Assembly: GCF_041504345.1 (NCBI RefSeq)
Contig: NZ_CP167894.1
Location: 186,001-250,000 of the forward strand
From: Vibrio sp. BS-M-Sm-2
GTDB lineage: Bacteria; Pseudomonadota; Gammaproteobacteria; Enterobacterales; Vibrionaceae
Length of the DNA stretch: 64,000 nt
Direction of reading: 5' to 3'
In this document: positions 41,765 through 51,462 of the stretch, one piece after another
Numbering within the stretch: the first letter of the stretch is position 1
How the letters are laid out: each line of letters starts with the position of its first letter
Notes under the pieces: generated by a model
The model's input: the letters and a program-made list of their open reading frames with translations, nothing else
What the model was told of the DNA's origin: nothing
Databases searched by the model: none
Translations under genes and position numbers: made by a program

Positions 41765-42421
41765 TTAACAAACTTCTGTAAGACTAGCCAAATAGTTATT
41801 CGTTAAATAGAAGCCACTGAACTTCTCAATAAAGTCCGCAGGAACAGTTTTATCGGTCAAGCCAGATTCAATCAGCGCCGCTTGCCACTTCTGTACTTTC
41901 GGGAAGCCTTCAAGCATGTCAAAACCTGAGCCCTCTTTGATTACTGATGCTCGGTGTAACAGTGGTAGCCAAGCGATGTCGACGTTAGAGATGTAATCGC
42001 CTTTAAAGAAGACGCTATCACCCAATTTATTCTCGGCTTTTTGGAAGGATTTTTGAAGAATCGCTAAACGCGTCTCAAAGGTTTCTTTATCTTTACTACC
42101 CATCGTTCCGCATTGTGGCATGTAATGTTTGCTTGCCTGATAAGACCAAGCGCGATCTAGTGCTTTTTGCTCGGCAGACACCTCTTCTATTGGCGCATAC
42201 TTATCATCTAAGTATTCAACAATTGCATCTGATTCAAAAATAACTGTGTCATTTTCTGTAATCAATACTGGCACTTGTCCGTTTGGCGAAATATCTAGGA
42301 GCCATTGAGGTTTATTATTTAGCTCAATGTATTCAATTTCAAATGGGACATTTTTCATTACTAAAGCACCCATTACACGTTGAACGAATGGGCAGTTTTT
42401 AAAGCTAACAAGTTTAATCAT
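41765..42421 (-). CDS. Glutathione S-transferase family protein
   Basis: The 218-residue protein has the thioredoxin-like domain with CPFVQRVMGAL (active Cys near residue 10), SPNGQVPVLI with the cis-Pro, and FESDAIVEYLDDKYAP for glutathione gamma-Glu contact. The C-terminal helical domain includes SNVDIAWLPLLHRA. A CPFVQ active site suggests omega-class chemistry such as dehydroascorbate or glutathionyl-conjugate reduction. It is only distantly related to the GST-like gene at 472. ATG follows CGGAG. Confidence 0.88.
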   Translation of the reverse strand: MIKLVSFKNCPFVQRVMGALVMKNVPFEIEYIELNNKPQWLLDISPNGQVPVLITENDTVIFESDAIVEYLDDKYAPIEEVSAEQKALDRAWSYQASKHYMPQCGTMGSKDKETFETRLAILQKSFQKAENKLGDSVFFKGDYISNVDIAWLPLLHRASVIKEGSGFDMLEGFPKVQKWQAALIESGLTDKTVPADFIEKFSGFYLTNNYLASLTEVC

Positions 42422-42596
42422 GGTTGACTCCGAATTAGGTCATTATTTTCTATTCATACCCCTAAGACGAACGCCAAAACCGAAAGACGAAAAATAATTC
42501 CATTTTTGTGGAAATAATTAAATACGAAGGCAACTAAAGGCAGTCACTTTAGGTAGGAACTTTAGATAATATGTTTGAATGCCTAATTACGAGCGG

Positions 42597-43193
42597 CTAA
42601 ACGATCAAAGATATTGCAATAGACGCCATGATCATGCCAACGACAAATTCCAACACCTTCCACGCTCTCGGGTTCTTAAACATTGGAGCCAAGAAACGTG
42701 CGCCATATCCAAGTGAAAAGAAGAACACAAACGACGCCGATACTGCACCAGCGCCAAACAACATTTGATTAGGTTGATATTGCGTTGAGATAGAACCCAG
42801 CAATACCACAGTATCCAAATACACATGCGGATTAAGCCAAGTAAACGCCAAACACATCGCAATCGCTTTGGTTAACGAGTCTTTGGTTTCAGTAGTGGCT
42901 TCTAAGGCGTGGTTTTCGGTAAATGCAGAGCGGAAGCTTAAGAATGAGTAGACACCCAAAAAGATAGCGCCGCCATAACGAGCGAGCTGCTCAATTTGTG
43001 GGAACTGTTTAACGATTGCGCCAAAGCCTGTAACGCCGAAGCTAATTAGTAAGGCATCAGAAATGGCACATACAGCACAAACTGCCAATACGTGTTGATT
43101 CTTAAGCCCTTGCTTTAAAACAAATGCATTTTGAGAACCGATTGCAAGAATCAGCGAAAGCCCAAGGGAAAAACCAGCAAAATAAGTCGTCAT
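42597..43193 (-). CDS. argO: Arginine exporter ArgO (LysE/ArgO family)
   Basis: The 198-residue inner-membrane protein begins with the LysE-type signature GFSLGLSLILAIGSQNAFVLKQGLKNQHVLAVCAVCAISDALLI and contains LAFTWLNPHVYLDTVVLLGSIS, matching ArgO/YggA. Six hydrophobic segments are expected. It exports arginine and canavanine or lysine and in other bacteria is activated by the ArgP/LysG regulator. No argP gene lies beside it here; the upstream 186-bp AT-rich region may hold the regulator site. Confidence 0.9.
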   Translation of the reverse strand: MTTYFAGFSLGLSLILAIGSQNAFVLKQGLKNQHVLAVCAVCAISDALLISFGVTGFGAIVKQFPQIEQLARYGGAIFLGVYSFLSFRSAFTENHALEATTETKDSLTKAIAMCLAFTWLNPHVYLDTVVLLGSISTQYQPNQMLFGAGAVSASFVFFFSLGYGARFLAPMFKNPRAWKVLEFVVGMIMASIAISLIV

Positions 43194-43379
43194 AGAATGT
43201 ACTTCGAATCGGTTAGAATAATCATAAGTTACTATAAAATAGCGTAATTTTTCATAAAATATACAATATGATCACATACGTGTTACACAGCACAAAACCA
43301 AAACCCTTAAATTGCAACTGAGTGCATATCAAGGCTATTTTCTGATTTCGATTTTAGGAATGTAATCAAAGGAAGAAAC

Positions 43380-44735
43380 ATGATCAAAAAGCTGTGTTCA
43401 ACACTGATACTTTGGGCAATAGCCAGCCAAGCACTCGCAACATCACTTTACTATATAAACCGTACCGACAAACCCATATTAATAAACTTTTCTATAGATT
43501 CCAGTACGCCCGTAAGTAACGGTTACCAATATAGGCTTACTACAAATAACTTAGTTATTTGGCCTTATCAAAAAGCCAAAGTAGCTGATTTTAATCGATA
43601 CTATGGGCTTGTTAATGGCGCAACCTATGACTACTTCCTAACAATTTCACGATTAACAAACGAAGGTACTTGGGCACGTAAGCCACAAGAACCTGTAAGT
43701 CAACTTAGGTTGGTTGGTCACGGTTCAGGCTCAACGTTGTCTTATGGGTACAAAGATCAAGGGATGGTGACCGACTACAACCCATATATTCTTCATCGAT
43801 ATAACCAAGATGGATATCACTCTGAGTTCGGTGTTAAGGCTATATACACGTCAGGCTTTGACGACGTTGAATTTGTAGTCTCAGAACATACGATCAATGA
43901 TTTTGATCAAGCCCCAAATACCTTGAACGTTGGCTCATATAACCTATGGATGCTCCCCGGCGTATCATCAAACATTACAAGTCGTGCAAGTGTCTTGGAC
44001 CACACTCTCTCTGGATATGACGTACTCACACTTCAAGAAGCTTTTTCTTCAGACCGAGAGATCCTATTCAACGCTCTAGCAGAGGAATATGCATTTAGAA
44101 CAGAGGTGGTAGGAGGTGGCACTAGTGCGATGTACGACGGAGGCGTGGTCACTTTTAGTCGCCATCCAATTATTGAAACCGACAGTATAGTTTTTGAACA
44201 CTGCTCTGGGACGGATTGTTACGCAGATAAAGGCGTCGTCTATACCAAAATCGACAAAGATGGTCAGATATATCATATATTTAACACGCACCTAGCATCA
44301 TTCAATACGCCTGCTGCCAAAAGACTAAGACGCTTGCAGCTAGGGCTGATGCGAACCTTTATGCTGACTAAAGGCATACCTTCCAACGAAGCAGTTATCT
44401 ATGCTGGAGACTTCAATATCGATAAAAATAGCGACTTCGTGGAATACCTGCTAATGCTAGCTACGTTGGATGTTGATCCTCCAGAATTCAGAGGCTACAC
44501 CAATGCAACCTTTGACCCGACGATTAACCCGTATGCCGCTTATAAATATTCAGGTGGCGCTGACGTAGAGTATCTGGATTACGTTTTTGTTAGCAGAATG
44601 CATAGACGAGCAACAAGTAATACTAATACGGTCAAGCTTCATCAAAGGTTGAACTCTGACACTTGGGGAAGTTGGCACCTTTCAGACCATTTTGCCGTCA
44701 ACGGAAACTTTAAATTTAGCTCTCACGACGACTAA
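43380..44735 (+). CDS. Secreted sphingomyelinase-like phosphodiesterase (endonuclease/exonuclease/phosphatase fold)
   Basis: The 451-residue protein has a signal peptide (ALATSLY) and an N-terminal domain of about 170 residues, apparently beta-rich. The rest is an EEP-fold phosphodiesterase: LNVGSYNLWMLPG, the metal-binding Glu in LTLQEAF (about 219), THLAS, YAGDFNID (about 343) and SDHFAV with the catalytic His (about 435). The pattern fits neutral sphingomyelinase/haemolysins such as those of vibrios, Leptospira and Bacillus. Its host-membrane target is an inference. Base composition is somewhat AT-richer than neighbours. Confidence 0.82.
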   Translation: MIKKLCSTLILWAIASQALATSLYYINRTDKPILINFSIDSSTPVSNGYQYRLTTNNLVIWPYQKAKVADFNRYYGLVNGATYDYFLTISRLTNEGTWARKPQEPVSQLRLVGHGSGSTLSYGYKDQGMVTDYNPYILHRYNQDGYHSEFGVKAIYTSGFDDVEFVVSEHTINDFDQAPNTLNVGSYNLWMLPGVSSNITSRASVLDHTLSGYDVLTLQEAFSSDREILFNALAEEYAFRTEVVGGGTSAMYDGGVVTFSRHPIIETDSIVFEHCSGTDCYADKGVVYTKIDKDGQIYHIFNTHLASFNTPAAKRLRRLQLGLMRTFMLTKGIPSNEAVIYAGDFNIDKNSDFVEYLLMLATLDVDPPEFRGYTNATFDPTINPYAAYKYSGGADVEYLDYVFVSRMHRRATSNTNTVKLHQRLNSDTWGSWHLSDHFAVNGNFKFSSHDD

Positions 44736-45105
44736 GCTCCTTGATCTTGGCTCTTTCAAAAGCACTTCAATGCAGAGTGAGAGCCAAAACCATCCCCTGC
44801 AATTAACAAACTAATCAGTTGATTCTAAACATCTTTAATTTCAATTCTTAATTTTATAAATATTGGTTTTGTTAATAGAATTTAGCTCAAACTTTGAGAC
44901 TTTAAAATTAATCACAGTGAGATCCTCCTACCATTTCATTGATCAAACGAATGATACAAGTCTGATTGCATATTACCTTTTGATTGCTTTTTGAGCGGGC
45001 ATTTCCCTCTCACAGAACTGACTGCGTGCTTTCATAAAGCTTCGCTAAGGAGTCAGTTCTAGTCGCACAACTATTTAGTCGCACAATGATAAGGATGCAA
45101 CACAC
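44736..45105. other. 370-bp leader/spacer before the protease gene
   Basis: No gene is seen. It contains an unusual arrangement just before the protease start: a hairpin with 10-base arms (45014-45060) and a direct repeat TAGTCGCACAA (45060-45070 and 45076-45086). The last part includes ATAAGGATGCA, the likely ribosome binding site of the gene at 45106. Confidence 0.5.
45014..45086 (+). promoter_or_regulatory. Leader hairpin plus direct repeats before the subtilisin gene
   Basis: AGAACTGACT (45014-45023) and AGTCAGTTCT (45051-45060) are perfectly complementary; an inner GCTTT/AAAGC stem lies in the loop. Overlapping the second arm begins TAGTCGCACAA, repeated 16 bp later. These would sit in the 5'-untranslated RNA or the operator, 20-90 bp before the start codon. 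Confidence 0.5.
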
Positions 45106-46824
45106 ATGAATCACGGACAAAGACTCACCACGCTTGCTTTGGCTATTATGGCTTCGGCTCACGTATCAGCTACAACTCTGAATGAGAGTAGCCCAGAGCC
45201 ACAACCTGCCAACTCACCTTTCATCCAAGATGTAAAAGGGACAATTGTTGAGGATTACTCGCGAGAAACTATCCAACCTTCATTTTTCTCGATGAGAATG
45301 ATGAGCAACGCTGATGAACAACGCGGTGATTGGTTTAACTTAACAGCAAGCTACACAAGAATTCAGGGTGTGGGTTCTGATGTGGTATATGACTACTTGA
45401 TGCCTCCTCTTCAACCACAACCTGTCATCGTTGCCGTTCTTGATTCGGGTGTCGACGTTGAACACGAAGACCTCAAAAACAAGCTTTGGACCAATGAAGG
45501 AGAGATCCCAGACAACGGTATCGATGATGATGGCAATGGCTACATCGATGATGTCCATGGTTGGAATTTTCTTGGTAACTCATTAGGCATTAACGTTGAC
45601 CAGGACACGCTAGAAGTCACTAGAGAATACAAAAAGTACCTTGAGTTAAAAGAGAACGGACATTGGATTCCGCGTAAGAAACGTAAGTACTATCAAGGTG
45701 TTGAATCCGATTACTTGTCATCTCTAAAAGATGACCAAGATGCGTTGAATCGTGTAACGACAGCAATTGACCAAGCCAATGAGTTCAAAGAACAGATTCT
45801 TCAGTTCGTCGATCAAAAAGACTTTTCTACTAACGGTTTAAAAACACTATTGGATAGCGAGAACGCTAGCGTTGTAACCGCTGCTGAAGGGCTTTTGAGT
45901 CTGTTTGATTCATGGTACTCCTTTGAATATCTGGAATCTCGTCGTAGCCGCTATCAAGATTCTCTAGATTTTCACCTTAACCTAGAGCTCGATACGCGTG
46001 GCGATATTGTTTGGGATGACATTTCTAACCCTTGGGAAAAAGGCTACGGCAACAACGATGTAAAAGGCCCTGTCGGTTCGCACGGTACACACGTTGCTGG
46101 AATCATCGCTGCTGAACGCGGCAATTTTATTGGTATTGATGGTGTGGCGGATCATGCTCAGATCATGGCGGTACGTATGGTGCCAAATGGCGATGAGCGA
46201 GACAAAGACATTGCTAACGCAGTACGCTACGCCGTCGATAATGGTGCGAAGATCATTAACATGAGCTTCGGAAAAAGTTACTCACCACGCAAATACATTG
46301 TCGACCACGCGTTCCGTTATGCGGCACGTAAAGGCGTGTTGATCGTTCACTCTGCGGGTAACAGCCGCAACGATAACGACATCAAACCAAGCTTTCCAAA
46401 CCGCTACGCGAAGCACTACCGCTCAAAGCCTATTTCAACATGGTTAGATGTGGGTGCATCAGCGAAATACGCCGACGAAACATTAGTGGCGAGCTTCAGT
46501 AACTTCGGTCAAAAGTCGGTTGATGTGTTTGCACCTGGGTACCGCATTTTATCAACCACACCGGGGAATACTTACGGTTCGAAAAGTGGCACAAGTATGG
46601 CTGCGCCAGTGGTTTCTGGCGTCGCTGCGTTAGTGTGGTCGCGCTATCCTGATTTATCGGTAAAAGAGCTAAAGGCGATGTTAATGGGTGAATCAAAAAT
46701 CTACCCAGAGCTGCTTGTTAAAAAGCCATCAAGCCCAGAAGATTTGGTTCCTTTCAGCACACTTTCTATCTCAGGCAGCGTAGTAGATGCCGAAGCCATT
46801 TTCGCGGAGCTAGAAACTCGCTAA
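45106..46824 (+). CDS. Secreted S8 (subtilisin) family serine protease
   Basis: The 572-residue protein has a signal peptide (about 22 residues, SAHVSATT), a pro-region, and an S8 catalytic domain with Asp in VAVLDSGVDVEHEDL (113), His in GSHGTHVAGI (about 326), oxyanion Asn in VHSAGNSR and Ser in GTSMAAPVVSGVAAL (about 497). A 200-residue insertion between the Asp and His blocks is charged and mostly helical (ESDYLSSLKDDQDAL) and is not typical of short subtilases. EIPDNGIDDDGNGYIDDVHGWNF is a calcium-type loop. It is followed by a strong terminator. Confidence 0.9.
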   Translation: MNHGQRLTTLALAIMASAHVSATTLNESSPEPQPANSPFIQDVKGTIVEDYSRETIQPSFFSMRMMSNADEQRGDWFNLTASYTRIQGVGSDVVYDYLMPPLQPQPVIVAVLDSGVDVEHEDLKNKLWTNEGEIPDNGIDDDGNGYIDDVHGWNFLGNSLGINVDQDTLEVTREYKKYLELKENGHWIPRKKRKYYQGVESDYLSSLKDDQDALNRVTTAIDQANEFKEQILQFVDQKDFSTNGLKTLLDSENASVVTAAEGLLSLFDSWYSFEYLESRRSRYQDSLDFHLNLELDTRGDIVWDDISNPWEKGYGNNDVKGPVGSHGTHVAGIIAAERGNFIGIDGVADHAQIMAVRMVPNGDERDKDIANAVRYAVDNGAKIINMSFGKSYSPRKYIVDHAFRYAARKGVLIVHSAGNSRNDNDIKPSFPNRYAKHYRSKPISTWLDVGASAKYADETLVASFSNFGQKSVDVFAPGYRILSTTPGNTYGSKSGTSMAAPVVSGVAALVWSRYPDLSVKELKAMLMGESKIYPELLVKKPSSPEDLVPFSTLSISGSVVDAEAIFAELETR

Positions 46825-46850
46825 CGCTTTAGCCATTATCGTTACCTATT

Positions 46851-46880
46851 AAAAAGGTTGCTCAGAGCAACCTTTTTTTA
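46851..46880 (+). terminator. Rho-independent terminator of the protease gene
   Basis: AAAAAGGTTGCT and AGCAACCTTTTT with a 3-base loop form a 12-bp stem followed by Ts, 27 bp after the stop codon. Confidence 0.85.
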
Positions 46881-46997
46881 CAACAGCAAAACAGAAGTAC
46901 AAGTCATCGAGATACACCCCGCCCGTCATTCCCTACAGTGAGGAACGAACGTGATAGGGAATCTTTCTTTTACTTCGATCTACAATTTCGATCGCAT

Positions 46998-47522
46998 CTA
47001 ACGCAACTCAATACTCATGAACTGGCTGTGCGGGTCCAGCACATAATCAGCAAAGGGTTCACAGTATCCAAAGCCAAACTTTTCATACAGGTTACGTGCG
47101 GCCTTAAAGTAGTCTTCTGAACCTGTCTCTAAACTGATTGTTTGATACTGGCGAATGGCTGCGGTATCCAATACGTGTTGTAAGAGTTGGCTGGCAACGC
47201 CTGACTTTCGAGCAAACTGCGAGGTTCTCATTGATTTGAGTTCAGCGTGTTGTGTATTTAGCTCTTTAATGGCAACACACCCAAGCAGTTGGCTGTCTTT
47301 CCAAGCACTGAAAAAGGTAATATCTGGCGACTTCAGCCCTTCCAGATCCAATGCATGAACGCTTTCGGCTGGCGAAGTTGCATACATATCAGCGAGGTGC
47401 TCTTCAAGCAACTCAACGACTTCCCCGCCCGATAAGTCATCAAGCTTAATTTCTATCGATGTGCTGCTTTTCAATGCTGTTCCATTTTCCATTGAATCCT
47501 GTGCATTTGTTGCTGGCTTCAT
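46998..47522 (-). CDS. GNAT family N-acetyltransferase
   Basis: The 174-residue protein has a GNAT core: LLGCVAIKELNTQHAELKSMRTSQFARKSGVASQLLQHVLDTA with acetyl-CoA-binding loop R-K-S-G-V-A, and LYEKFGFGYCEPFADYVLDP (YsnE-like). The N-terminal 30 residues are low in homology features; ATG 47522 follows AAGGAG, but a start at residue 11 (MENGTAL) is also possible. It is convergent with the protease gene. Substrate unknown. Confidence 0.82.
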   Translation of the reverse strand: MKPATNAQDSMENGTALKSSTSIEIKLDDLSGGEVVELLEEHLADMYATSPAESVHALDLEGLKSPDITFFSAWKDSQLLGCVAIKELNTQHAELKSMRTSQFARKSGVASQLLQHVLDTAAIRQYQTISLETGSEDYFKAARNLYEKFGFGYCEPFADYVLDPHSQFMSIELR

Positions 47523-47797
47523 TGCCTCAACTCTCCTTGTTTGGTTCGCTTATTTAATTTGAGTGATTTGGCGTTAATTACTGGCCTACTTTCCTGAATT
47601 GTTTCCTTTTCAAGAACTCGGTTTGAATCAGTAAAATTACTGATTAATCATAAAATTATAAATGTCACACTGGGTTTACCTAGGTACCATATTTTTCCTA
47701 TCTAGTCTCGTCATAAAAGCGTGCCGCAAAGCCCGTAGGTCGCAGCAGCGAGGGAGCAACAGCTGTTTCAGTTTAACGAATAAGTAGTCCGGTCGAT

Positions 47798-49093
47798 ATG
47801 AGCATTCAAGTAGATTTAACCACCACAACACCCTGCCAGAACTTCGATTCCGCGCAAGGGCATATGACTCTACAAAATCACCGAATTATTGATGTCGACA
47901 ATGAGATCGCCCGAATCTTTGGTTACCGAAGCCGGGAAGAACTTTTACTGAACGTAGAATTTGTTTATGCATTGGTCCCTGAGAATTACCAAAACCTAGC
48001 AAAAAAGCGTTATTTAGAAGCAATAAAAGGCAAGCTCAACAAAGGTAAGTTGTATACAGATATTCCAGCCAATGACCGCAACATCTCTATCTTCTGCCTA
48101 TCACATATTATTGAACTCAATGGCAAACCCGCGCTCAAAGTGACTATCATTGACATTACATCCGTAGTCGAAGCTCAGCGCAAACGTAACGAAACCGATC
48201 GTATGTACCGCAAGCTACTCAGCACATCAAAACAAGGGATCTTGATCCATAGAAACTTCAAGCCTTTAATGGTCAACCAAACATGGGTTGAGCAGCAAGG
48301 TGCAGGATCTATAGAACAAGTGCTTGCTATGGACTCTATCATATCCATTGTACCTGAAGATCAGCGCGAAGCTGCGATAAGACGCTGTGGCAATATTCTC
48401 GACGGCCATACACCGAACTTTAGTTCCGTGGTATCTAACCAGTGTTTCGATGGCTCCTATAAATACTTCAACCTCTATGACAACGTGATTAACTGGGAAG
48501 GTGAAGACGCCATTCAAGTTATCCTTGAGGAAGTCACTGATAAGGTGTTGCTAGAGAAGGAGTTACTGCATCGTGCGATGCATGACGATTTAACACATGT
48601 GCTCAATCGACGTGCTATTTACGATTGGTTAAAAAAACCGGTTAATCAGCATATGGTGATGTCATGTATGTTGATTGATATTGATGACTTCAAATCGATT
48701 AACGACAGGTTTGGGCACACAGTCGGTGACACGGTCATTAAGCACTTAGCAGACACCATTAAAACTCACGTTGAATTGTTAGGGGGTGTAGTAGGACGAT
48801 GGGGTGGCGAGGAGTTTATTGTGTTCATTCCAAAAGCGAAGTCCGCGCATACCAAAATCATTGGCGAACGAATCTGCCACACCTTCAATCAACATATCTT
48901 TTTTGGATTTAATCGCCACCAATTTACATCGAGCGTGAGTATTGGCGTCACCAACCAGTGCGAGTGCCACTCATCCAACACAATTAACACATTGATTCGC
49001 GTGACTGATGAGGCGCTTTATCTTGCGAAAACAAGGGGGAAAAACCAAGTCTCAGTTAACGACGACACGGTGTGCTATGAAGCACTTTCGTAA
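47798..49093 (+). CDS. PAS-PAS diguanylate cyclase (GGEEF)
   Basis: The 431-residue protein has two N-terminal PAS-like sensor regions (residues about 15-130 and 135-255) with IDVDNEIARIFGYRSREELL typical of PAS, and a C-terminal GGDEF domain. The active site is intact as GRWGGEEF near residue 335, and RAMHDDLTHVLNRRAIYDWL opens the domain. There is no signal or membrane helix, so it is a cytosolic sensor producing cyclic di-GMP from GTP. No RxxD inhibitory site is obvious. Ligand unknown. Confidence 0.9.
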   Translation: MSIQVDLTTTTPCQNFDSAQGHMTLQNHRIIDVDNEIARIFGYRSREELLLNVEFVYALVPENYQNLAKKRYLEAIKGKLNKGKLYTDIPANDRNISIFCLSHIIELNGKPALKVTIIDITSVVEAQRKRNETDRMYRKLLSTSKQGILIHRNFKPLMVNQTWVEQQGAGSIEQVLAMDSIISIVPEDQREAAIRRCGNILDGHTPNFSSVVSNQCFDGSYKYFNLYDNVINWEGEDAIQVILEEVTDKVLLEKELLHRAMHDDLTHVLNRRAIYDWLKKPVNQHMVMSCMLIDIDDFKSINDRFGHTVGDTVIKHLADTIKTHVELLGGVVGRWGGEEFIVFIPKAKSAHTKIIGERICHTFNQHIFFGFNRHQFTSSVSIGVTNQCECHSSNTINTLIRVTDEALYLAKTRGKNQVSVNDDTVCYEALS

Positions 49094-49304
49094 TCATAGC
49101 GACCTCCTCTCATTCATAATCCGGAGATAGTTTAAATATACGTAAAGTCAGTCGACTAACTGCATGAATTGAACTCCACCGTCCACAATTAAAGTACAAC
49201 CACCAACAATTAAAGCGCTTATATTGATCGATATTTGATTGCGTTCTCTGCATTTCGGTATATGATGCGCCACCCTAATTTTTCAGCTTATGCTGCAGGC
49301 AAAC

Positions 49305-50048
49305 ATGTCCGCTAACGCACTCTATACCGACCTATCCGGTTACTATGACTTAATGTGTGTAGATATTGACTACCAAGCGCAAAGTAACTGCGTACGTAGA
49401 CTCCATCAAATCTTTGGAAATGAAGGAAAAACACACCTCGACTTAGCTTGTGGCACTGGCCCACACGTTCGTCATTTTATTGATTTTGGTTACCAAAGCG
49501 GTGGCCTAGATCTTAACAAGCCGATGTTAGACATCGCAGAAGTTCGCTGCCCAGAAGCCAAGTTCTCAGTACAAAACATGAGTAACTTTGAGGTCACTGA
49601 ACCACTCGATCTTATCACTTGTTTCTTGTATTCCATCCATTACAACGATGGCCTAGAGAAACTTAAAGAGTGTATTGAAAGTGTACATCGCGCATTAAAG
49701 CCTGAAGGCATTTTCTGTTTTAACGTGGTGGATAAAGACAAGATCAGTAACGACCTATTTGTTAGACACACAACAAACCAAGACAAAGACGATTTCACGT
49801 TCCGTTCTGGTTGGTATTACTCTGGTCAGGGTGATAAGCAAGCGCTAAAGCTTAGTATTGAAAAGACGACCGCGGGTGAAACTCAAGTGTGGAATGATGA
49901 ACACCCGATGGTGGCATTCTCGTTTAAGGAATTAATCGAAATATTGAAGCCCTACTTCGAGGTTAATATATTCGAGCACGATTACGACAAACTGATACCT
50001 TGGGATACTCAATCCGGCAATGCGCTGATCACGTGTGTGAAAATCTAG
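49305..50048 (+). CDS. Class I SAM-dependent methyltransferase
   Basis: The 247-residue protein starts MSANALYTDLSGYYDLMCVDIDYQ and has the SAM motif I THLDLACGTGPHVRHFIDFG, motif II acidic GLDLNK, motif III SNFEVTEPLDLITCFLYSIHY, and VHRALKPEGIFCFNVVDKD, the usual Rossmann-like pattern. It is a small-molecule or protein methyltransferase of unknown acceptor. Residues 1-5 of the longest frame (start 49290) are doubtful. It has its own promoter region. Confidence 0.85.
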   Translation: MSANALYTDLSGYYDLMCVDIDYQAQSNCVRRLHQIFGNEGKTHLDLACGTGPHVRHFIDFGYQSGGLDLNKPMLDIAEVRCPEAKFSVQNMSNFEVTEPLDLITCFLYSIHYNDGLEKLKECIESVHRALKPEGIFCFNVVDKDKISNDLFVRHTTNQDKDDFTFRSGWYYSGQGDKQALKLSIEKTTAGETQVWNDEHPMVAFSFKELIEILKPYFEVNIFEHDYDKLIPWDTQSGNALITCVKI

Positions 50049-50316
50049 AGAAGTCGATACGCAGCAAATTAGTCTAAACACATAGATCAACAAAGAACAA
50101 TGCATCAGCTAACAATAAAAATAACACGAAATCAAATATAGAAATTCACATACTGTAACTAAGCATCAATCAACAGAGTAAACATATGGACTCAGCCTCG
50201 TATATTGCTACTATACGTACCATCAGCAAAGTTTAAACCGTACAAGGCGCTCCCATCTAAAGGAACCGAAGCACTACGATGAAAACTGTTACAACACACT
50301 CAATATAAAGAACATT

Positions 50317-51321
50317 ATGGCTAACATAAGAGATGTCGCGAAAGAAGCTAAAGTATCCGTCGCTACCGTATCGAGAGTAATCAATAAACTACCTCATACA
50401 AGTGAAACAGCAACGAAAGCAGTTCACGAAGCGATGGAAAGATTGAATTATCGCCCAAATGCGAATGCAAGAGCTCTTGCAAATAAAACTTCGTCTTCCA
50501 TCGGTGTGTTAGTGGCAGACGTATCTAACCCATTTTATGGTGCTATGGTTCAAGCTATTGACGAAATCGCGCGTGAACACAAAAAGCATATATTGATTAC
50601 GCATGGTTACCACAACGAAACCTATGAAAGAGAAGCGATCGAGCTGTTGATAAACAACCAGTGTGAGCATCTTGTTATTCATAGCAAAGGCCTATCGGAT
50701 CAAGAGCTGATTGAATTTTCGAAACAGATCCCTGGTCTTATCATCATTAACCGCTTTATCCCAGAAATAGCGGAACGCTGTGTCGCGTTAGATAACATTC
50801 GAGGCAGCAGCCTGGCACTAAGCCACCTAATCCGCTTTGGCCATAAGAGAATTGGTTACTTAGCCTCTTCTCATAATATCGATGATTCAATAGATAGAAA
50901 ACTGGGTTATCGTTCTGAACTAGAAAAGAACCAACTGCCCTACTCGGAGGCTCTGGTGGTGTCCGGCGAACCGAATGAGCTTGGCGGCGCAGATGCCATG
51001 CGTAATTTGTTAGCGAAGAATGAACCGTTTACCGCGATTGCTACATACAACGATTTAATGGCTGCAGGTGCCATTGCGGTGCTTAAAGAAAACAACCTAC
51101 GTGTACCAGAAGATGTCTCTGTCATCGGGTTTGATGATGCCATGATAGCCAGCTATTTACAGCCAACCCTGACCACCGTTCGCTACCCAGTACAGATCAT
51201 GGCGAGCCAAGCGGCAAAGCTTTCTATCCAGTTGGTAGAAAAGTCTCCTCACGAGCATAAAGGAAACCTTTACCTTCCTACACTGGTGAGCCGTAATTCC
51301 ATTGCTTCACCTAACAATTAA
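50317..51321 (+). CDS. LacI/GalR family transcriptional regulator
   Basis: The 334-residue repressor has an N-terminal helix-turn-helix (MANIRDVAKEAKVSVATVSRVI) with the hinge RPNANARALAN, followed by a periplasmic-binding-like sensor domain (IGVLVADVSNPFYGAMVQAI, HLVIHSKGLSD, VALDNIRGSSLALSHLIRFGHKRIGYL, VIGFDDAMIASYLQPTLTTVRYP). The nearest relatives by pattern are GalR/GalS. It stands beside the convergent GH30-to-lacZ operon; the palindrome at 58646 has the central CG of GalR/LacI operators, so it is the obvious candidate regulator of that locus. Confidence 0.88.
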   Translation: MANIRDVAKEAKVSVATVSRVINKLPHTSETATKAVHEAMERLNYRPNANARALANKTSSSIGVLVADVSNPFYGAMVQAIDEIAREHKKHILITHGYHNETYEREAIELLINNQCEHLVIHSKGLSDQELIEFSKQIPGLIIINRFIPEIAERCVALDNIRGSSLALSHLIRFGHKRIGYLASSHNIDDSIDRKLGYRSELEKNQLPYSEALVVSGEPNELGGADAMRNLLAKNEPFTAIATYNDLMAAGAIAVLKENNLRVPEDVSVIGFDDAMIASYLQPTLTTVRYPVQIMASQAAKLSIQLVEKSPHEHKGNLYLPTLVSRNSIASPNN

Positions 51322-51405
51322 CCTATGATTTGTTAGGGAATCAACACTGAATACAAGCTTGGCTTTAGGCTCTTATTCTCGCACTCTCGCATTCTCTTTA
51401 TAAAA

Positions 51406-51436
51406 GAAACCCCAGCCTTATTCAGGCTGGGGTTTC
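51406..51436. terminator. Bidirectional rho-independent terminator
   Basis: GAAACCCCAGCC and GGCTGGGGTTTC form a perfect 12-bp stem with a 7-base loop, with T-rich tails on both strands. It separates the LacI-type gene from the convergent GH30 gene. Confidence 0.9.
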
Positions 51437-51462
51437 TTTATTATTACTGGCTAAATTTTACG

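Noticed and set aside
41521..41781. A plus-strand 86-codon ORF in an AT-rich spacer.
   Set aside because: Low-complexity Lys/Ile/Asn composition, no ribosome binding site, runs through a terminator hairpin and into the GST gene antisense.
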